A stretch of 64,000 nucleotides of DNA. Source: Nodularia sp. (in: cyanobacteria) (GTDB lineage: Bacteria > Cyanobacteriota > Cyanobacteriia > Cyanobacteriales > Nostocaceae). The notes below the pieces were generated by a model. That model was not told the origin of the DNA. It made no database searches and saw nothing but the letters and a program-made list of their open reading frames with translations. Shown here one piece after another: positions 28,901 to 36,645 of the stretch. The position numbers were made by a program, and so were the translations under genes. The stretch is taken from the NCBI GenBank assembly GCA_007692755.1, contig REBL01000159.1, positions 1-64,000 on the forward strand, read 5' to 3'. The number at the start of each line of letters is the position of its first letter. Position 1 is the first letter of the stretch.

Positions 28901-29954
28901 CTAAAGATTGTTGCTGAAGCCGTTCTTTTTCTTCTTGCTCCATTTCCCCGATGATCTCGCGGATATCATCCATGAGATTTTTACCCTGATGAGTTTTGAT
29001 GACCTGTAAACTAGCCTCAAAGCCCTGATTTTGCCTTAAATCGATAGTATGTTTAATTCCTGCCAACCTAGTTGATATCAGACTTTCTAGGGTGGTAAAC
29101 TGTCTTTGTTGATTCAGTTGATTTAATGTTAATTGTTTAAGTAAATCAATTTGTTGAGCAATCTTGGTAATTGCCAATTGATAAGGTTCTAAATAGGACT
29201 GATCACCAGTGAGAATATAGCCACGCTGTCCAGTTTCAGCATCTGTGATCAGAGAAAGTAATTCCTCTTGAATATTGATTTTTTCTAAAGTTTTTTGTTG
29301 TTGATTACTAATTTCCAGATAAGTTTTTGTATTCTGATAGGAAACCAAACCAATAGTCACGAGAATTGCTGATGCTAACCCAAACCCTCCAGCAATCTTT
29401 TTGAAAAATTTGAACCGGGCTTTCTTTGATTGGTGACGCTCCTGATGGACGAGGACTAAACTGGCTAAATTGCGTCGCAGTTCCAGTTGTTTAATAACTT
29501 GATTACCTAAAGTACGTAAAGCATCTACTTGTTCCGCCGTCAGATTTCGCGGTACTTGGTCAATGACACAAATAGTTCCCAAACTGTGACCTTCAACATT
29601 AGTCAGAGGGACACCCGCATAAAACCGGACATTAGGAGCAGATGTTACTAGAGGGTTAGTAGCAAATCGCTCATCAGTTGTGGCATCAGGAACAATAAAA
29701 ACATCATTTTGCAAAATAGCATGAGCGCAAAATGCCACATCACGCGGTGTTTCCAGCGCGTCTAAACCAACTTTAGATTTGAACCATTGACGATTGGTAT
29801 CAATCAAACTGACTAAGGCAATGGGTGTACCGCAAATATACGAAGCTAACCGAGTCAGTTCATCAAAAGACTCTTCCGGTTTAGTATCAAGAACTTTATA
29901 CTCTAAAAGTGCCTCAACTCTTGCTGCTTCGTCATCGGGTAATGATGCTTTCAT
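25908..29954 (-). CDS. hybrid sensor histidine kinase GAF-CHASE3-PAS-GAF-HK-REC-REC-Hpt
   Basis: 1348 residues. Order: a GAF domain (about 20-165: YICGTPIALVSLIDTNRQWFKS), a transmembrane span near 190, a CHASE3-type helical sensor (about 205-345: DAETGQRGYILTG), and a second span near 360. Then come PAS (about 395-515), GAF (about 535-690), and HisKA with MSHEIRTPMN (His near 732). The HATPase has NLIGNAIKF and GTGLGLAI. Two receivers follow (aspartates in ALIDMQMPEVDG near 1020 and LILMDCQMPILDG near 1163), then an Hpt domain with REAHHLKGAS near 1293. It is a complete multistep phosphorelay in one chain. Its output is unknown; the REC-PP2C protein next door is a candidate. Confidence 0.93.
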   Translation of the reverse strand: MKASLPDDEAARVEALLEYKVLDTKPEESFDELTRLASYICGTPIALVSLIDTNRQWFKSKVGLDALETPRDVAFCAHAILQNDVFIVPDATTDERFATNPLVTSAPNVRFYAGVPLTNVEGHSLGTICVIDQVPRNLTAEQVDALRTLGNQVIKQLELRRNLASLVLVHQERHQSKKARFKFFKKIAGGFGLASAILVTIGLVSYQNTKTYLEISNQQQKTLEKINIQEELLSLITDAETGQRGYILTGDQSYLEPYQLAITKIAQQIDLLKQLTLNQLNQQRQFTTLESLISTRLAGIKHTIDLRQNQGFEASLQVIKTHQGKNLMDDIREIIGEMEQEEKERLQQQSLAVRVSRRNTIVTVAIAICLCLIILSCVYYLIYREVTERTRTEEVIKTERNFISAVLDTASALVVVMDLQGQIVRFNQACEQVTGYSFSEVQDRYIWNIFLIPQEIEPVKAIIKQAASGHKFQNYENYWLTKDGNRRLIAWTNANLKDEQGNIEYIIATGIDITERKQAEEEVQQQNLRSLAAASASQLLADVTLKIRESLQIDEILQTSVTEVQKLLRADRVLISQLQSDCSVTILKEAIIPDLPVVMGRNVADSCLTESYLQKFYEGRIGIINNIEKSDIEPCHKQLLEEFQVKANLVIPIFMQNKLWGLLISHQCNHPRKWKNWEIELLRSLADQVGIALAQANLLKVETLQRQELEIAREQAELASQSKSAFLANMSHEIRTPMNAVLGMTGLLLETDLNREQRDFAEIIRISGDALLSLINEILDLSKLEVGEMMLETLDFDLSNCVEEVLELLAPQAHQQELEIAGLIHRNVPVYLQGDASRLRQILMNLIGNAIKFTTTGEIIVRVELRSQTPNTVTVNFSVTDTGIGISAEDQSKLFQPFTQVDASITRRYGGTGLGLAICQHLVGLMGGKIGVNSQLGKGSQFWFELTFTKQSQPVSPVQDGEILTHRRLLVVDDNATNRKIIYHQATRWGMQVDEVASAAQAFNALQTAAEKGMPYDVALIDMQMPEVDGLTLGIQIKANSLIADIPMIILTSTNQRDEVQKALNIGFASYLVKPVKPSRLLDIIMNILESRPNYSKVEQPIIHKTSLTKSKLRVLVAEDNLVNQKVALKQLQNLGYEADVAGNGQEVLQLLETIPYDLILMDCQMPILDGLETTREIRRLLERQPVIIAMTANAMKQDQQNCLNAGMNDYLSKPVKKEKLAAVLEHWSQVILTANVNIELAIDWEHLHQLSENNTEFELELLQIFVEDSQLHLEATKAAIATNDFPQLAREAHHLKGASANIGAIFIQQAAEKLEQMSHEHKCVGTTELIAELEGFIQEIKVFLAAN

Positions 29955-30368
29955 GGGTGTTTATCCCTGCCTATGTCGTTATGAGAGGTGACTCAGATCA
30001 TTTTGAGTAATATTAATAATGACATAGTAAATTCAGTATGTACGAAAAATGAATTAATTTTAATAAATCTGCGCCAAAATTAGCTGTCTCTAATGGCTTC
30101 ACCTCTGCAACAACACATATAAACCCAGAAAACTTTTCATGTAGGGTGTGTTGTCGTGTAGCGCAACGCACCGTCAAAACTACGGGTTCAGTGTTCACAA
30201 TTAATTCCAGGCGTTCAATTTTCTTTCGTAATTTTTCAAGTTGACGCGTAACCTCAATAGCTTCCTCGATTGCGTAGGCGTTGGCGTAGGTCTTGGCTTG
30301 AGCGAGAAAAGCGATAGCGTAGGTGTTGGCGATGCCTCTCACTGGCTTTCATCCCTTGCCTAAAGGAC

Positions 30369-30403
30369 GGTTAAGTTTTTACGCCACGCTCCAAAACTTA
30401 ACC
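30369..30403. other. inverted repeat upstream of rseP
   Basis: An 11-base perfect inverted repeat, GGTTAAGTTTT and AAAACTTAACC, spans a 13-base loop and ends about 63 bases before the rseP start. It may be a leader stem-loop or a repeat element. Confidence 0.5.
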
Positions 30404-30466
30404 TCAAGGGTTTTCAGCCTGTTTTATGATAAGAATAATATCCGAATTTTTTGACTAATTTACTCT

Positions 30467-31564
30467 ATGTCAGTTTTAGCAGCGATCGCAGTCTTGGCTG
30501 TTCTGATCTTGGTACACGAGTTGGGACACTTTACCGCAGCTCGTTCTCAAGGTATTCTCGTTAACCGCTTTTCTTTAGGGTTTGGCCCAGTTCTGTGGAA
30601 GTACCAAGGGCCACAAACCGAATATGCTATCCGTCTCTTTCCCTTGGGCGGTTTTGTCGGCTTTCCCGATGATGACCCAGATAGCGATATTCCCCCCAAT
30701 GACCCGAATTTGCTGCGTAACCGGCCAATTTTCGACCGAGCGATCGTCATCAGCGCCGGAGTGATCGCCAATTTAATCTTTGCCTATTTCCTCTTGGTAA
30801 CTCAAGTCAGCCTCATCGGTGTCGGACAAGCTAGCGCCCCAGGAGTTTTAATTCAACAACTAGCCCCAGAAGTCAGTTCTGTCGCTACCGAAGCCGGAAT
30901 TCAACCAGGAGATGTCATCTTAGCCGCTGATCAAAGAGAATTTGGTACAGAGCTAAAAGACATTGAAGCTTTCAGAGACATCATTAAAAATAGTCCTGGT
31001 CAGTCTGTGCAACTAGAAATTGCCCGTGGCGACCAAAAACTGTCAGTGAATGTAGTTCCTGAAGATAAGCCAGCCGGAGGTAGTATAGGCATCGGACTAG
31101 CTCCCAATGGTGAAGTTGTTCGCCGTCCCGTCAACAATATAGGACAAGCTTTAAACATTGGTGCTAGCGAATTTCAGCGCCTTGTCACCCTGACAGTGCA
31201 AGGATTTGGACAACTAATCACTAACTTCGGCGAAACGGCGAGTCAAGTAGCCGGGCCGATTAAAATTGTACAAATTGGTTCCAATATCGCCCAAAATGAC
31301 ACAGGTGGTCTGTTTTTCTTTGCGGCCTTAATCAGCATTAACTTGGCAATTATCAATATCTTGCCTTTACCAGCTTTAGACGGTGGACAACTGGCATTTT
31401 TGCTGATTGAAGGTGTACGTGGTAAACCATTACCTAACCGGATTCAAGAAGGTGTGATGCAAACTGGTTTAGTGCTACTTTTAGGGCTAGGTATTTTTCT
31501 GATTGTTAAAGAAACTAGCCAGTTAACTTCTCAATTAGATTGGGTGCAAAAGTTATTCCAGTGA
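30467..31564 (+). CDS. rseP: RseP-type site-2 zinc metalloprotease
   Basis: Membrane protease of family M50 (365 residues) that cleaves membrane-spanning substrates such as anti-sigma factors. The zinc motif HELGHF is at residues 17-22 in the first membrane helix. A single PDZ domain spans about 120-205 (GIQPGDVILAADQREF), and the third zinc ligand lies in NILPLPALDGGQ near 300-312. Four hydrophobic spans are visible. The stop overlaps the nth start by four bases, implying translational coupling. Confidence 0.93.
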   Translation: MSVLAAIAVLAVLILVHELGHFTAARSQGILVNRFSLGFGPVLWKYQGPQTEYAIRLFPLGGFVGFPDDDPDSDIPPNDPNLLRNRPIFDRAIVISAGVIANLIFAYFLLVTQVSLIGVGQASAPGVLIQQLAPEVSSVATEAGIQPGDVILAADQREFGTELKDIEAFRDIIKNSPGQSVQLEIARGDQKLSVNVVPEDKPAGGSIGIGLAPNGEVVRRPVNNIGQALNIGASEFQRLVTLTVQGFGQLITNFGETASQVAGPIKIVQIGSNIAQNDTGGLFFFAALISINLAIINILPLPALDGGQLAFLLIEGVRGKPLPNRIQEGVMQTGLVLLLGLGIFLIVKETSQLTSQLDWVQKLFQ

Positions 31565-32229
31565 GTGTGACCCGGAAATCCCCATCTTTGAAGCAACGGG
31601 CGTTAGAAATTCTCGCCCGCTTGCAGCGTCTTTATCCAGATGCAACTTGCTCTTTGAATTACTCAACGCCAGTCCAACTGCTAGTAGCAACTATTCTTTC
31701 CGCCCAGTGTACAGACGAGCGAGTTAATAAAGTCACACCAGCTTTATTTGCGCGGTTTCCTGACGCGGCTAGTTTGGCTAATGCTGACTTAGAAGAATTA
31801 GAAAATTTGGTGCGTTCTACGGGTTTTTATCGCAATAAAGCGAAGAATATTCAAGGGGCTTGTCGGCTAATTGTCAGCGAGTTTGACTCTGTAGTTCCTA
31901 ACCAAATGGAGCAATTATTGCAGCTTCCCGGTGTGGCGCGAAAAACAGGCAATGTCGTCCTAGCTCATGCTTATGGTATTAATGCTGGGGTGACCGTAGA
32001 TACTCACGTTAAGCGTTTGAGCCAACGTTTGGGTTTAACTAAATTTCCTGATCCAATCCGGATTGAGAAAGATTTAATCAAGTTGTTACCCCAAGCAGAT
32101 TGGGAAAATTGGTCAATTCGGTTGATTTATCACGGTCGTGCAGTTTGTAAAGCCCGTTCTCCTGTCTGTGAGGCTTGTGATCTGAGTGATTTATGCCCCA
32201 CTGGTAAGAAAACGTTGGTAGGAGGATAG
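31561..32229 (+). CDS. nth: endonuclease III
   Basis: DNA glycosylase/AP lyase for oxidised pyrimidines. The track opens at TTG 31540, inside rseP; GTG 31561 overlaps the rseP stop as GTGA and gives the usual length (about 222 residues). The helix-hairpin-helix LPGVARKTGNVVLAHA holds the catalytic lysine, TVDTHVKRLS the catalytic aspartate, and C-x6-C-x2-C-x5-C (CKARSPVCEACDLSDLC) the 4Fe-4S cluster. Confidence 0.95.
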   Translation: MSVTRKSPSLKQRALEILARLQRLYPDATCSLNYSTPVQLLVATILSAQCTDERVNKVTPALFARFPDAASLANADLEELENLVRSTGFYRNKAKNIQGACRLIVSEFDSVVPNQMEQLLQLPGVARKTGNVVLAHAYGINAGVTVDTHVKRLSQRLGLTKFPDPIRIEKDLIKLLPQADWENWSIRLIYHGRAVCKARSPVCEACDLSDLCPTGKKTLVGG

Positions 32230-32306
32230 ACGACATAAAATATCCCTAGAATTGACGGGGACAATGTAGAATAGAAAATGCTGTCTTTAAATCTGTTAGA
32301 GAGTTT

Positions 32307-32609
32307 ATGGCAAAAAAGAGTATGATTGAGCGCGAAAAAAAACGCGCCAAGTTGGTAGAAAAGTATGCTGACAAGCGAGAAGCGTTATTGGACGAATTCA
32401 AAAATGCGGAATCTCCTTTGGATAAGTTGGCAGTTCACCGGAAAATTCAACAGCTACCCCGGAATAGCGCTCCCACTCGTCACCGCAATCGTTGCTGGGT
32501 AACTGGTCGTCCTAGAGGTGTCTACAGCGACTTTGGGCTATCTCGGAACGTGCTACGGGAATGGGCGCATCAAGGTCTTTTACCTGGTGTGGTTAAGTCT
32601 AGCTGGTAG
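32307..32609 (+). CDS. rpsN: 30S ribosomal protein S14
   Basis: 100 residues, the long zinc-free form of S14 with the C-terminal signature [27 protein letters not shown] and ending in VKSSW. It stands alone, outside any ribosomal operon, as is usual in cyanobacteria. Confidence 0.97.
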   Translation: MAKKSMIEREKKRAKLVEKYADKREALLDEFKNAESPLDKLAVHRKIQQLPRNSAPTRHRNRCWVTGRPRGVYSDFGLSRNVLREWAHQGLLPGVVKSSW

Positions 32610-32613
32610 TCTT

Positions 32614-32646
32614 TGGTCATTAGTTTGAACCAAGAACTAATGACCA
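32614..32646. terminator. bidirectional hairpin between rpsN and a convergent gene
   Basis: A perfect 12-base stem, TGGTCATTAGTT / AACTAATGACCA, with a 9-base loop fills the 46-base gap between convergent stop codons. No long T-run is present, but the position fits a shared terminator. Confidence 0.65.
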
Positions 32647-32655
32647 TTGATAAAT

Positions 32656-32985
32656 TTATTCTCCACAGCAACGGTCTATGCCTAGACTGTCTAAGAGTAG
32701 ATCGCTGACGGCGTTGGCGATCGCAAACTCTCCATAAAAACTTTTGGAAAAATCAAATGCCTGCATCTCTGTGACAATGGCTATAACTAGAGATCCCAGG
32801 TCGTTTTCTCCTTCCATGCGTTGACGGACAAATATTTGCGCCGCACGTTGGGCAATTTTTTGATTGACGATTTCAGGTAAGAATTCTGTGTCTAGCCACC
32901 GTAATAAGGAATTTTGCAACCATTCTCCTTCTAGATCGGGGTTGTTAGAGGGTGGTAAGGTGATGGGTGGAATTGCTTCTGTCAT
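32656..32985 (-). CDS. conserved hypothetical protein
   Basis: 109 residues when started at the ATG of MTEAIPPITLPPSNNPD (32985); the upstream track residues come from repeat DNA. The protein is soluble and mostly helical (SLLRWLDTEFLPEIVNQKIAQRAAQIFVRQR), acidic, ending in DRCCGE with two adjacent cysteines. No family could be named. It converges on rpsN and is divergent from aat. Confidence 0.65.
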   Translation of the reverse strand: MTEAIPPITLPPSNNPDLEGEWLQNSLLRWLDTEFLPEIVNQKIAQRAAQIFVRQRMEGENDLGSLVIAIVTEMQAFDFSKSFYGEFAIANAVSDLLLDSLGIDRCCGE

Positions 32986-33072
32986 CTTTTTTTTTAACGC
33001 AAAGGAACGCTGAGGGAAACGCAAAGGTACGCTAAGGGTTTTTTTTGGGGTTTTTTGCTTGTTTGCTTAATT

Positions 33073-33648
33073 ATGCAATATGATGTCGCTGCTATTATTC
33101 GGGGTTATGCTCAAGGTTATTTTCTCATGGCTGATGACAATACAGGCCTGGGATGGTATGGAAGTCGCGATCGCACTTTAATTCCTTTGGATGAGCGATT
33201 TCGCTACCCGAAGTCGTTACAGCGTGTTCTCAATCAAGAGCGTTTTACTGTGGCGATTAACCGTGACTTTCAGGGTGTGGTGGCTGGATGTGCTAATCGC
33301 GAAACTACTTGGATTTCACGAGAATTACAAGAGATTTACTGGTTACTTTACCAGAATGGTTACGCCTATAGTTTTGAAACTTGGCAAGGTGATGAACTAG
33401 CTGGGGGTATTTTAGGGCTGGTAATTGGCGGTGCTTTTATTGGTGAGTCGATGTTTTTCCGCATTACTGAAGGCTCGAAGGTGGCTATGGTTAAGTTGGT
33501 GGAACGGTTACGTCAAAAGCAATTTGTACTATTTGATGCCCAAATGATGAATCCCCATTTGGAAAGATTTGGTGCTTATGGTATTAGGGATGAAGAGTAT
33601 CAGGCTTTACTTAAGGAAGCGTTGCAACGTAGTTGTTATTTAATGTGA
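33073..33648 (+). CDS. aat: leucyl/phenylalanyl-tRNA--protein transferase
   Basis: Adds Leu or Phe from aminoacyl-tRNA to N-terminal Lys/Arg of proteins, marking them for ClpS/ClpAP degradation (N-end rule). It starts at ATG 33073 (MQYDVAAIIRGYAQGYF). Family motifs are WYGSRDRTLIPLD, the WISRELQEIYWLLYQNGYAYSFETW block, GGAFIGESMFFR and FDAQMMNPHLERFGAYGI. 191 residues, slightly shorter than the enterobacterial enzyme. Confidence 0.93.
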   Translation: MQYDVAAIIRGYAQGYFLMADDNTGLGWYGSRDRTLIPLDERFRYPKSLQRVLNQERFTVAINRDFQGVVAGCANRETTWISRELQEIYWLLYQNGYAYSFETWQGDELAGGILGLVIGGAFIGESMFFRITEGSKVAMVKLVERLRQKQFVLFDAQMMNPHLERFGAYGIRDEEYQALLKEALQRSCYLM

Positions 33649-33753
33649 ACTGTGAGATTTTCTGTGACATACTCAGTATTAAATAGTATTTCACTGAGAG
33701 ATAACAAAATTGATCAGTTTATTTAAACTAGCAAATTTCTAGGTTAGCTTCAG

Positions 33754-34755
33754 ATGCACATCCCTCAAATTCCAGTTCTTAGTCCTTACGAAGCACAATG
33801 TTTTTCAAAGTATTTTAAATGTGTAGATATGCTTTTGGCAAAGAGATTCTCTCTTGGCTTTTTACCAAATGAAGAGCATATAACCTCAATTCTATGTGAG
33901 CTACTTGATGAGCATGGATCGCAGTTACATCCTCTTACCTACAGTCTTTCAGATTTGAATAATGACTTAAAGCAAAGCTGTGGACTTTTACAAGCTGATG
34001 TTTCAATTTCAACAAGTGATTATAATAAATATGAAGAGAGGCACTTTACACAATCGGATCTTGGAATTGTACTTGAGTATCAAGACTACATAGAACCTGA
34101 CTATAGTTTTAGTAGAGGTGTCTTGATTCAGGCTAAAAAATTATTTCCCTATCAAAATAGTGACTACAACTTTAGTTCAAAGTACGAGTCTTTTAAGTCA
34201 GACCAACACAACCGTCTTGACCAGTTGAATCAAATTTATGTAAAAAAAGGGTGTGGTAGTGAGTGCGTAAAATACTTGATGTACAATCCACCCTTAGAAA
34301 TAATCCCGAAATATGAACAGCAGAAAATTCTGCACAAAGAAATGGTGAGAGATGCAATAACATCGGAATTCTACTTCACTTTCGGTCTACATAGATACAA
34401 AGAACTTATTGAGAGTGATAAAGCTTCTATTCTTAGTTTGGGGTGTCTCTTTGCTTCTATTGAGGATGTACACGAACTTGCTATACAAGCAGCAGCAAGG
34501 GCTAGTAGAACTCAAAAAAGTCTGCATGAGTTTAATTTAGGTGCGCTTGTTGATGCTATCAACGTCTATGAAAGTTCGTTGTCATGGTTTTTTGTATTCG
34601 ATTTAATGATGAAAGGTGTAGGTTGTTCTTGCAAAGAGTTTCTTGATTTAGTTAGTTCTGGTAGACAGTCAAGAATAGTAGGTAATTTAGAGGTGATTCC
34701 ACCTAAATATTCTATAAAACTGAAAATCACTGCTGGAGTTGGAGAACAGAGGTAA
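33754..34755 (+). CDS. hypothetical protein, possible PD-(D/E)xK nuclease fold
   Basis: 333 residues, not recognised as a named family. A region around residues 107-130 reads DLGIVLEYQDYIEP then RGVLIQAKK. An aspartate strand followed by a strand ending in Q-x-K is compatible with the core of PD-(D/E)xK nucleases, as in restriction-like enzymes. The rest is helical with several cysteines (ECVKYL, GVGCSCKEF). There is no signal peptide and no methyltransferase neighbour. The next gene begins 12 bases later and is antitoxin-like. Acquired-gene status is inferred from the surrounding toxin-antitoxin genes. Confidence 0.6.
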   Translation: MHIPQIPVLSPYEAQCFSKYFKCVDMLLAKRFSLGFLPNEEHITSILCELLDEHGSQLHPLTYSLSDLNNDLKQSCGLLQADVSISTSDYNKYEERHFTQSDLGIVLEYQDYIEPDYSFSRGVLIQAKKLFPYQNSDYNFSSKYESFKSDQHNRLDQLNQIYVKKGCGSECVKYLMYNPPLEIIPKYEQQKILHKEMVRDAITSEFYFTFGLHRYKELIESDKASILSLGCLFASIEDVHELAIQAAARASRTQKSLHEFNLGALVDAINVYESSLSWFFVFDLMMKGVGCSCKEFLDLVSSGRQSRIVGNLEVIPPKYSIKLKITAGVGEQR

Positions 34756-34767
34756 TAGTTGCATCTC

Positions 34768-35121
34768 ATGAGTACACTCGACCAAGTGCTAAAAACTGCT
34801 CTACAATTACCCTACGAACAGCAGGAAATGCTGATCAAAATTCTGCAAAACCGCCACAATGAAAGTCGTCGGGCAGAAATTGCTGCTGATGCTCAAAAAA
34901 GCTTGGCTGATTTCCAAGCAGACAAATTTCAACCCCAGTCAGCAGAGGATGTAGTTACCGCATTGCGCCATTCTTTGCAAGATATCCCCAGTCAACAACC
35001 TGAACGGAACCGCATTATCAAGCAAATGAAAGGTTTGTTGAAGACAAATCAGCCAGCACCAACTGATGAACAAGTAAAAGCTATGCTAGAAGAACATCGG
35101 GTGGAGAAGTATCTTGAGTGA
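34768..35121 (+). CDS. antitoxin-like protein, probable fusion of two antitoxins
   Basis: 117 residues from ATG 34768. The first half (STLDQVLKTALQLPYEQQEMLIKIL ... DVVTALRHSL) looks like a complete small antitoxin of the kind paired with RelE-type toxins. The second half (ERNRIIKQMKGLLKTNQPAPTDEQVKAMLEEHRVEKYLE) looks like the end of antitoxins that precede PIN-domain toxins. A deletion joining two antitoxin genes would explain this. Its stop overlaps (GTGA) a truncated frame that begins like a PIN toxin. Confidence 0.6.
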   Translation: MSTLDQVLKTALQLPYEQQEMLIKILQNRHNESRRAEIAADAQKSLADFQADKFQPQSAEDVVTALRHSLQDIPSQQPERNRIIKQMKGLLKTNQPAPTDEQVKAMLEEHRVEKYLE

Positions 35122-35168
35122 GAGTTTTAATAGCATTGTGCCAGTCTTTGCAAGAGACAGACGCATGA
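35118..35168 (+). pseudogene. truncated PIN-toxin-like remnant
   Basis: A GTG overlapping the preceding stop opens a 16-codon frame beginning VRVLIA, like the MRVLID start of VapC/PIN toxins, but it ends within 16 residues. The rest of the domain is missing. The assignment depends on six residues and the position, so it is tentative. Confidence 0.35.
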
Positions 35169-35235
35169 GGTTTTTGGTTTTAGGCAGACGAGAAAACCAC
35201 TAGAATGGAGAGAATTAGCAACCCCATTACAACTC

Positions 35236-35499
35236 ATGCTAAAAACCATCGAAGGCATTTATCAAAATGGGCAAATTCAACTTACTGAGTTACCCCAAGA
35301 CTTGAGCGATCGCACTCAAGTTCTCGTTACCTTTCTTGATCCTAGTAAAATTGATTCTAGCAAACTACGCCAATTGATTGATCAGTTGGAGACAATTGCC
35401 GGTATTCAGCAAGGTTTTGAGGAACTCAACGCTGGTCAAACTCGCTCCATTGGAGATTTTGTTCAAGAAATGCAGCAAAAGTATGACATTTCAGGTTGA
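35236..35499 (+). CDS. type II antitoxin
   Basis: 87 residues. The N-terminal half (MLKTIEGIYQNGQIQLTELPQDL ... VLVTFL) matches the small beta-rich antitoxin type related to DUF104. The C-terminal helix (IQQGFEELNAGQTRSIGDFVQEMQQKYDIS) is of the kind that wraps RelE/ParE toxins. It overlaps the downstream toxin by 17 bases, so the pair is translationally coupled and probably autoregulated. Confidence 0.75.
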   Translation: MLKTIEGIYQNGQIQLTELPQDLSDRTQVLVTFLDPSKIDSSKLRQLIDQLETIAGIQQGFEELNAGQTRSIGDFVQEMQQKYDISG

Positions 35500-35809
35500 G
35501 ATTACTCCCATAGCAGAAGCTCAAATTGAGCAAGCCTATGGCTGGTATCGAGAACGTAATCCAGAATTTGCTGATCGTTGGTTTCGAGCATTGATGAATG
35601 CTATTGCTACTCTACAAGAGAAGCCCCGACGCTGTAACTTAGCAGTTGAACACGAGATTTTTCCAGAGGAAGTCCGCCAACTTCTGTATGGAAAATCCAA
35701 AAACATCTACCGACTGCTGTTTACGATTCGAGATACGACAGTTTATATTTTGTACGTGCGCCATAGCGCCCAAGCACCACTGAGTTTAGACGACTTAGAG
35801 AACCTATAA
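35483..35809 (+). CDS. RelE/ParE-family toxin
   Basis: 108 residues starting at ATG 35483 (MTFQVEITPIAEAQIEQAYGWY); the longer track start at 35378 runs through the antitoxin and is rejected. The fold markers are the helical pair ERNPEFADRWFRALMNAIATL, the P-R-R turn, VRQLLYGKSKNIYRLLFTI and VYILYVRHSAQAPL. Whether it cleaves mRNA or inhibits gyrase cannot be told. It is the partner of the overlapping antitoxin. Confidence 0.8.
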   Translation: MTFQVEITPIAEAQIEQAYGWYRERNPEFADRWFRALMNAIATLQEKPRRCNLAVEHEIFPEEVRQLLYGKSKNIYRLLFTIRDTTVYILYVRHSAQAPLSLDDLENL

Positions 35810-35810
35810 G

Positions 35811-36620
35811 TTAAACTTTTTCTTCTGTAACTAATGTTAAACTCACCCATTCGCCTTTATCGTTGTAGCTGCGAACCATGCGCTGGCGCAGATTAGGCTG
35901 AATTAACCAACCAACTTCTAAAAATAAAGGTTGACGCAACTGTACCTGTAACGGAGATGTGACAGACGCACCATCAGGGAGGAGTAATACTTGAACCTGC
36001 TTTTGCGGATTTTGATCAAAGTTAATAATTGAACCTTGGATAGTACCAGTGGAAGTAATTGTCCGCTCACCAAAAGTTAAACTTTGAATTAATCGCCCAG
36101 TATCATCTAATTGTAAATTGAGTTTGGTAGAGTAATGATCCGGGGAAGACCAATCTGGATATATGGTGACAGCTTCACCTTGCCATTCTCCCAATAAATC
36201 ATCTATTTGTAACGATGGGCGTTCTACTGCTTCAGTCCCAGCTAAATGTTCCCGAATTAGAGTGATTTTATCTAATTGACCAGTTTTATTAAATATTTGC
36301 ACCAAGCGTAAGCGGCGATTTTCATGAATCAAACCGAGTTCCGCCCCAAATTCTGTAAATGGTGCTAGCTGAATTGAACCTTGGGAAAAAGCACCATTGG
36401 CAAAAAATAGCGTACTCTTAGCCAGAGAACTGTATTCTAAAACTAAATCTTCTTGCCCTTGGCGGCTGACAATCTGGCGGATAGTTTGGTTATTATTCAA
36501 ACCTTCCAAGGACACCACACTTTTGATATCTTCTAAAAGTGCGCCTTGGGGTGAGAATCGGGTAAATGAACCTTGCCATTCACCGAGATTTTGCAGTAAA
36601 TATTCCCACTGAGTTGCCAT
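35811..36620 (-). CDS. DUF3598 family protein
   Basis: 269 residues, two similar beta-rich halves (WEYLLQNLGEWQGSFTRFSP at the start, LLGEWQGEAVTIYPDWS from about 142), consistent with the lipocalin-like DUF3598 family found in cyanobacteria and plastids. No signal peptide. Role unknown. The stop is two bases from the end of the convergent toxin gene; 25 bases separate its start from the stop of the ftsX-like gene, so they are probably co-transcribed. Confidence 0.85.
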   Translation of the reverse strand: MATQWEYLLQNLGEWQGSFTRFSPQGALLEDIKSVVSLEGLNNNQTIRQIVSRQGQEDLVLEYSSLAKSTLFFANGAFSQGSIQLAPFTEFGAELGLIHENRRLRLVQIFNKTGQLDKITLIREHLAGTEAVERPSLQIDDLLGEWQGEAVTIYPDWSSPDHYSTKLNLQLDDTGRLIQSLTFGERTITSTGTIQGSIINFDQNPQKQVQVLLLPDGASVTSPLQVQLRQPLFLEVGWLIQPNLRQRMVRSYNDKGEWVSLTLVTEEKV

Positions 36621-36645
36621 AAATTACGTCCTGATTGCTGTAATT

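Noticed and set aside
30013-30342. 109-residue minus-strand ORF between the hybrid kinase and rseP
   Set aside because: Its N-terminal part is translated from GCGTAGGCGTTGGCG-type dispersed repeats and its middle from a TAGGGTGTGTTG repeat; no protein family or start signal.
33754-34755. Orphan gene as a complete restriction-modification system
   Set aside because: No methyltransferase or specificity gene is next to it, and the nuclease core is only suggested by short motifs.
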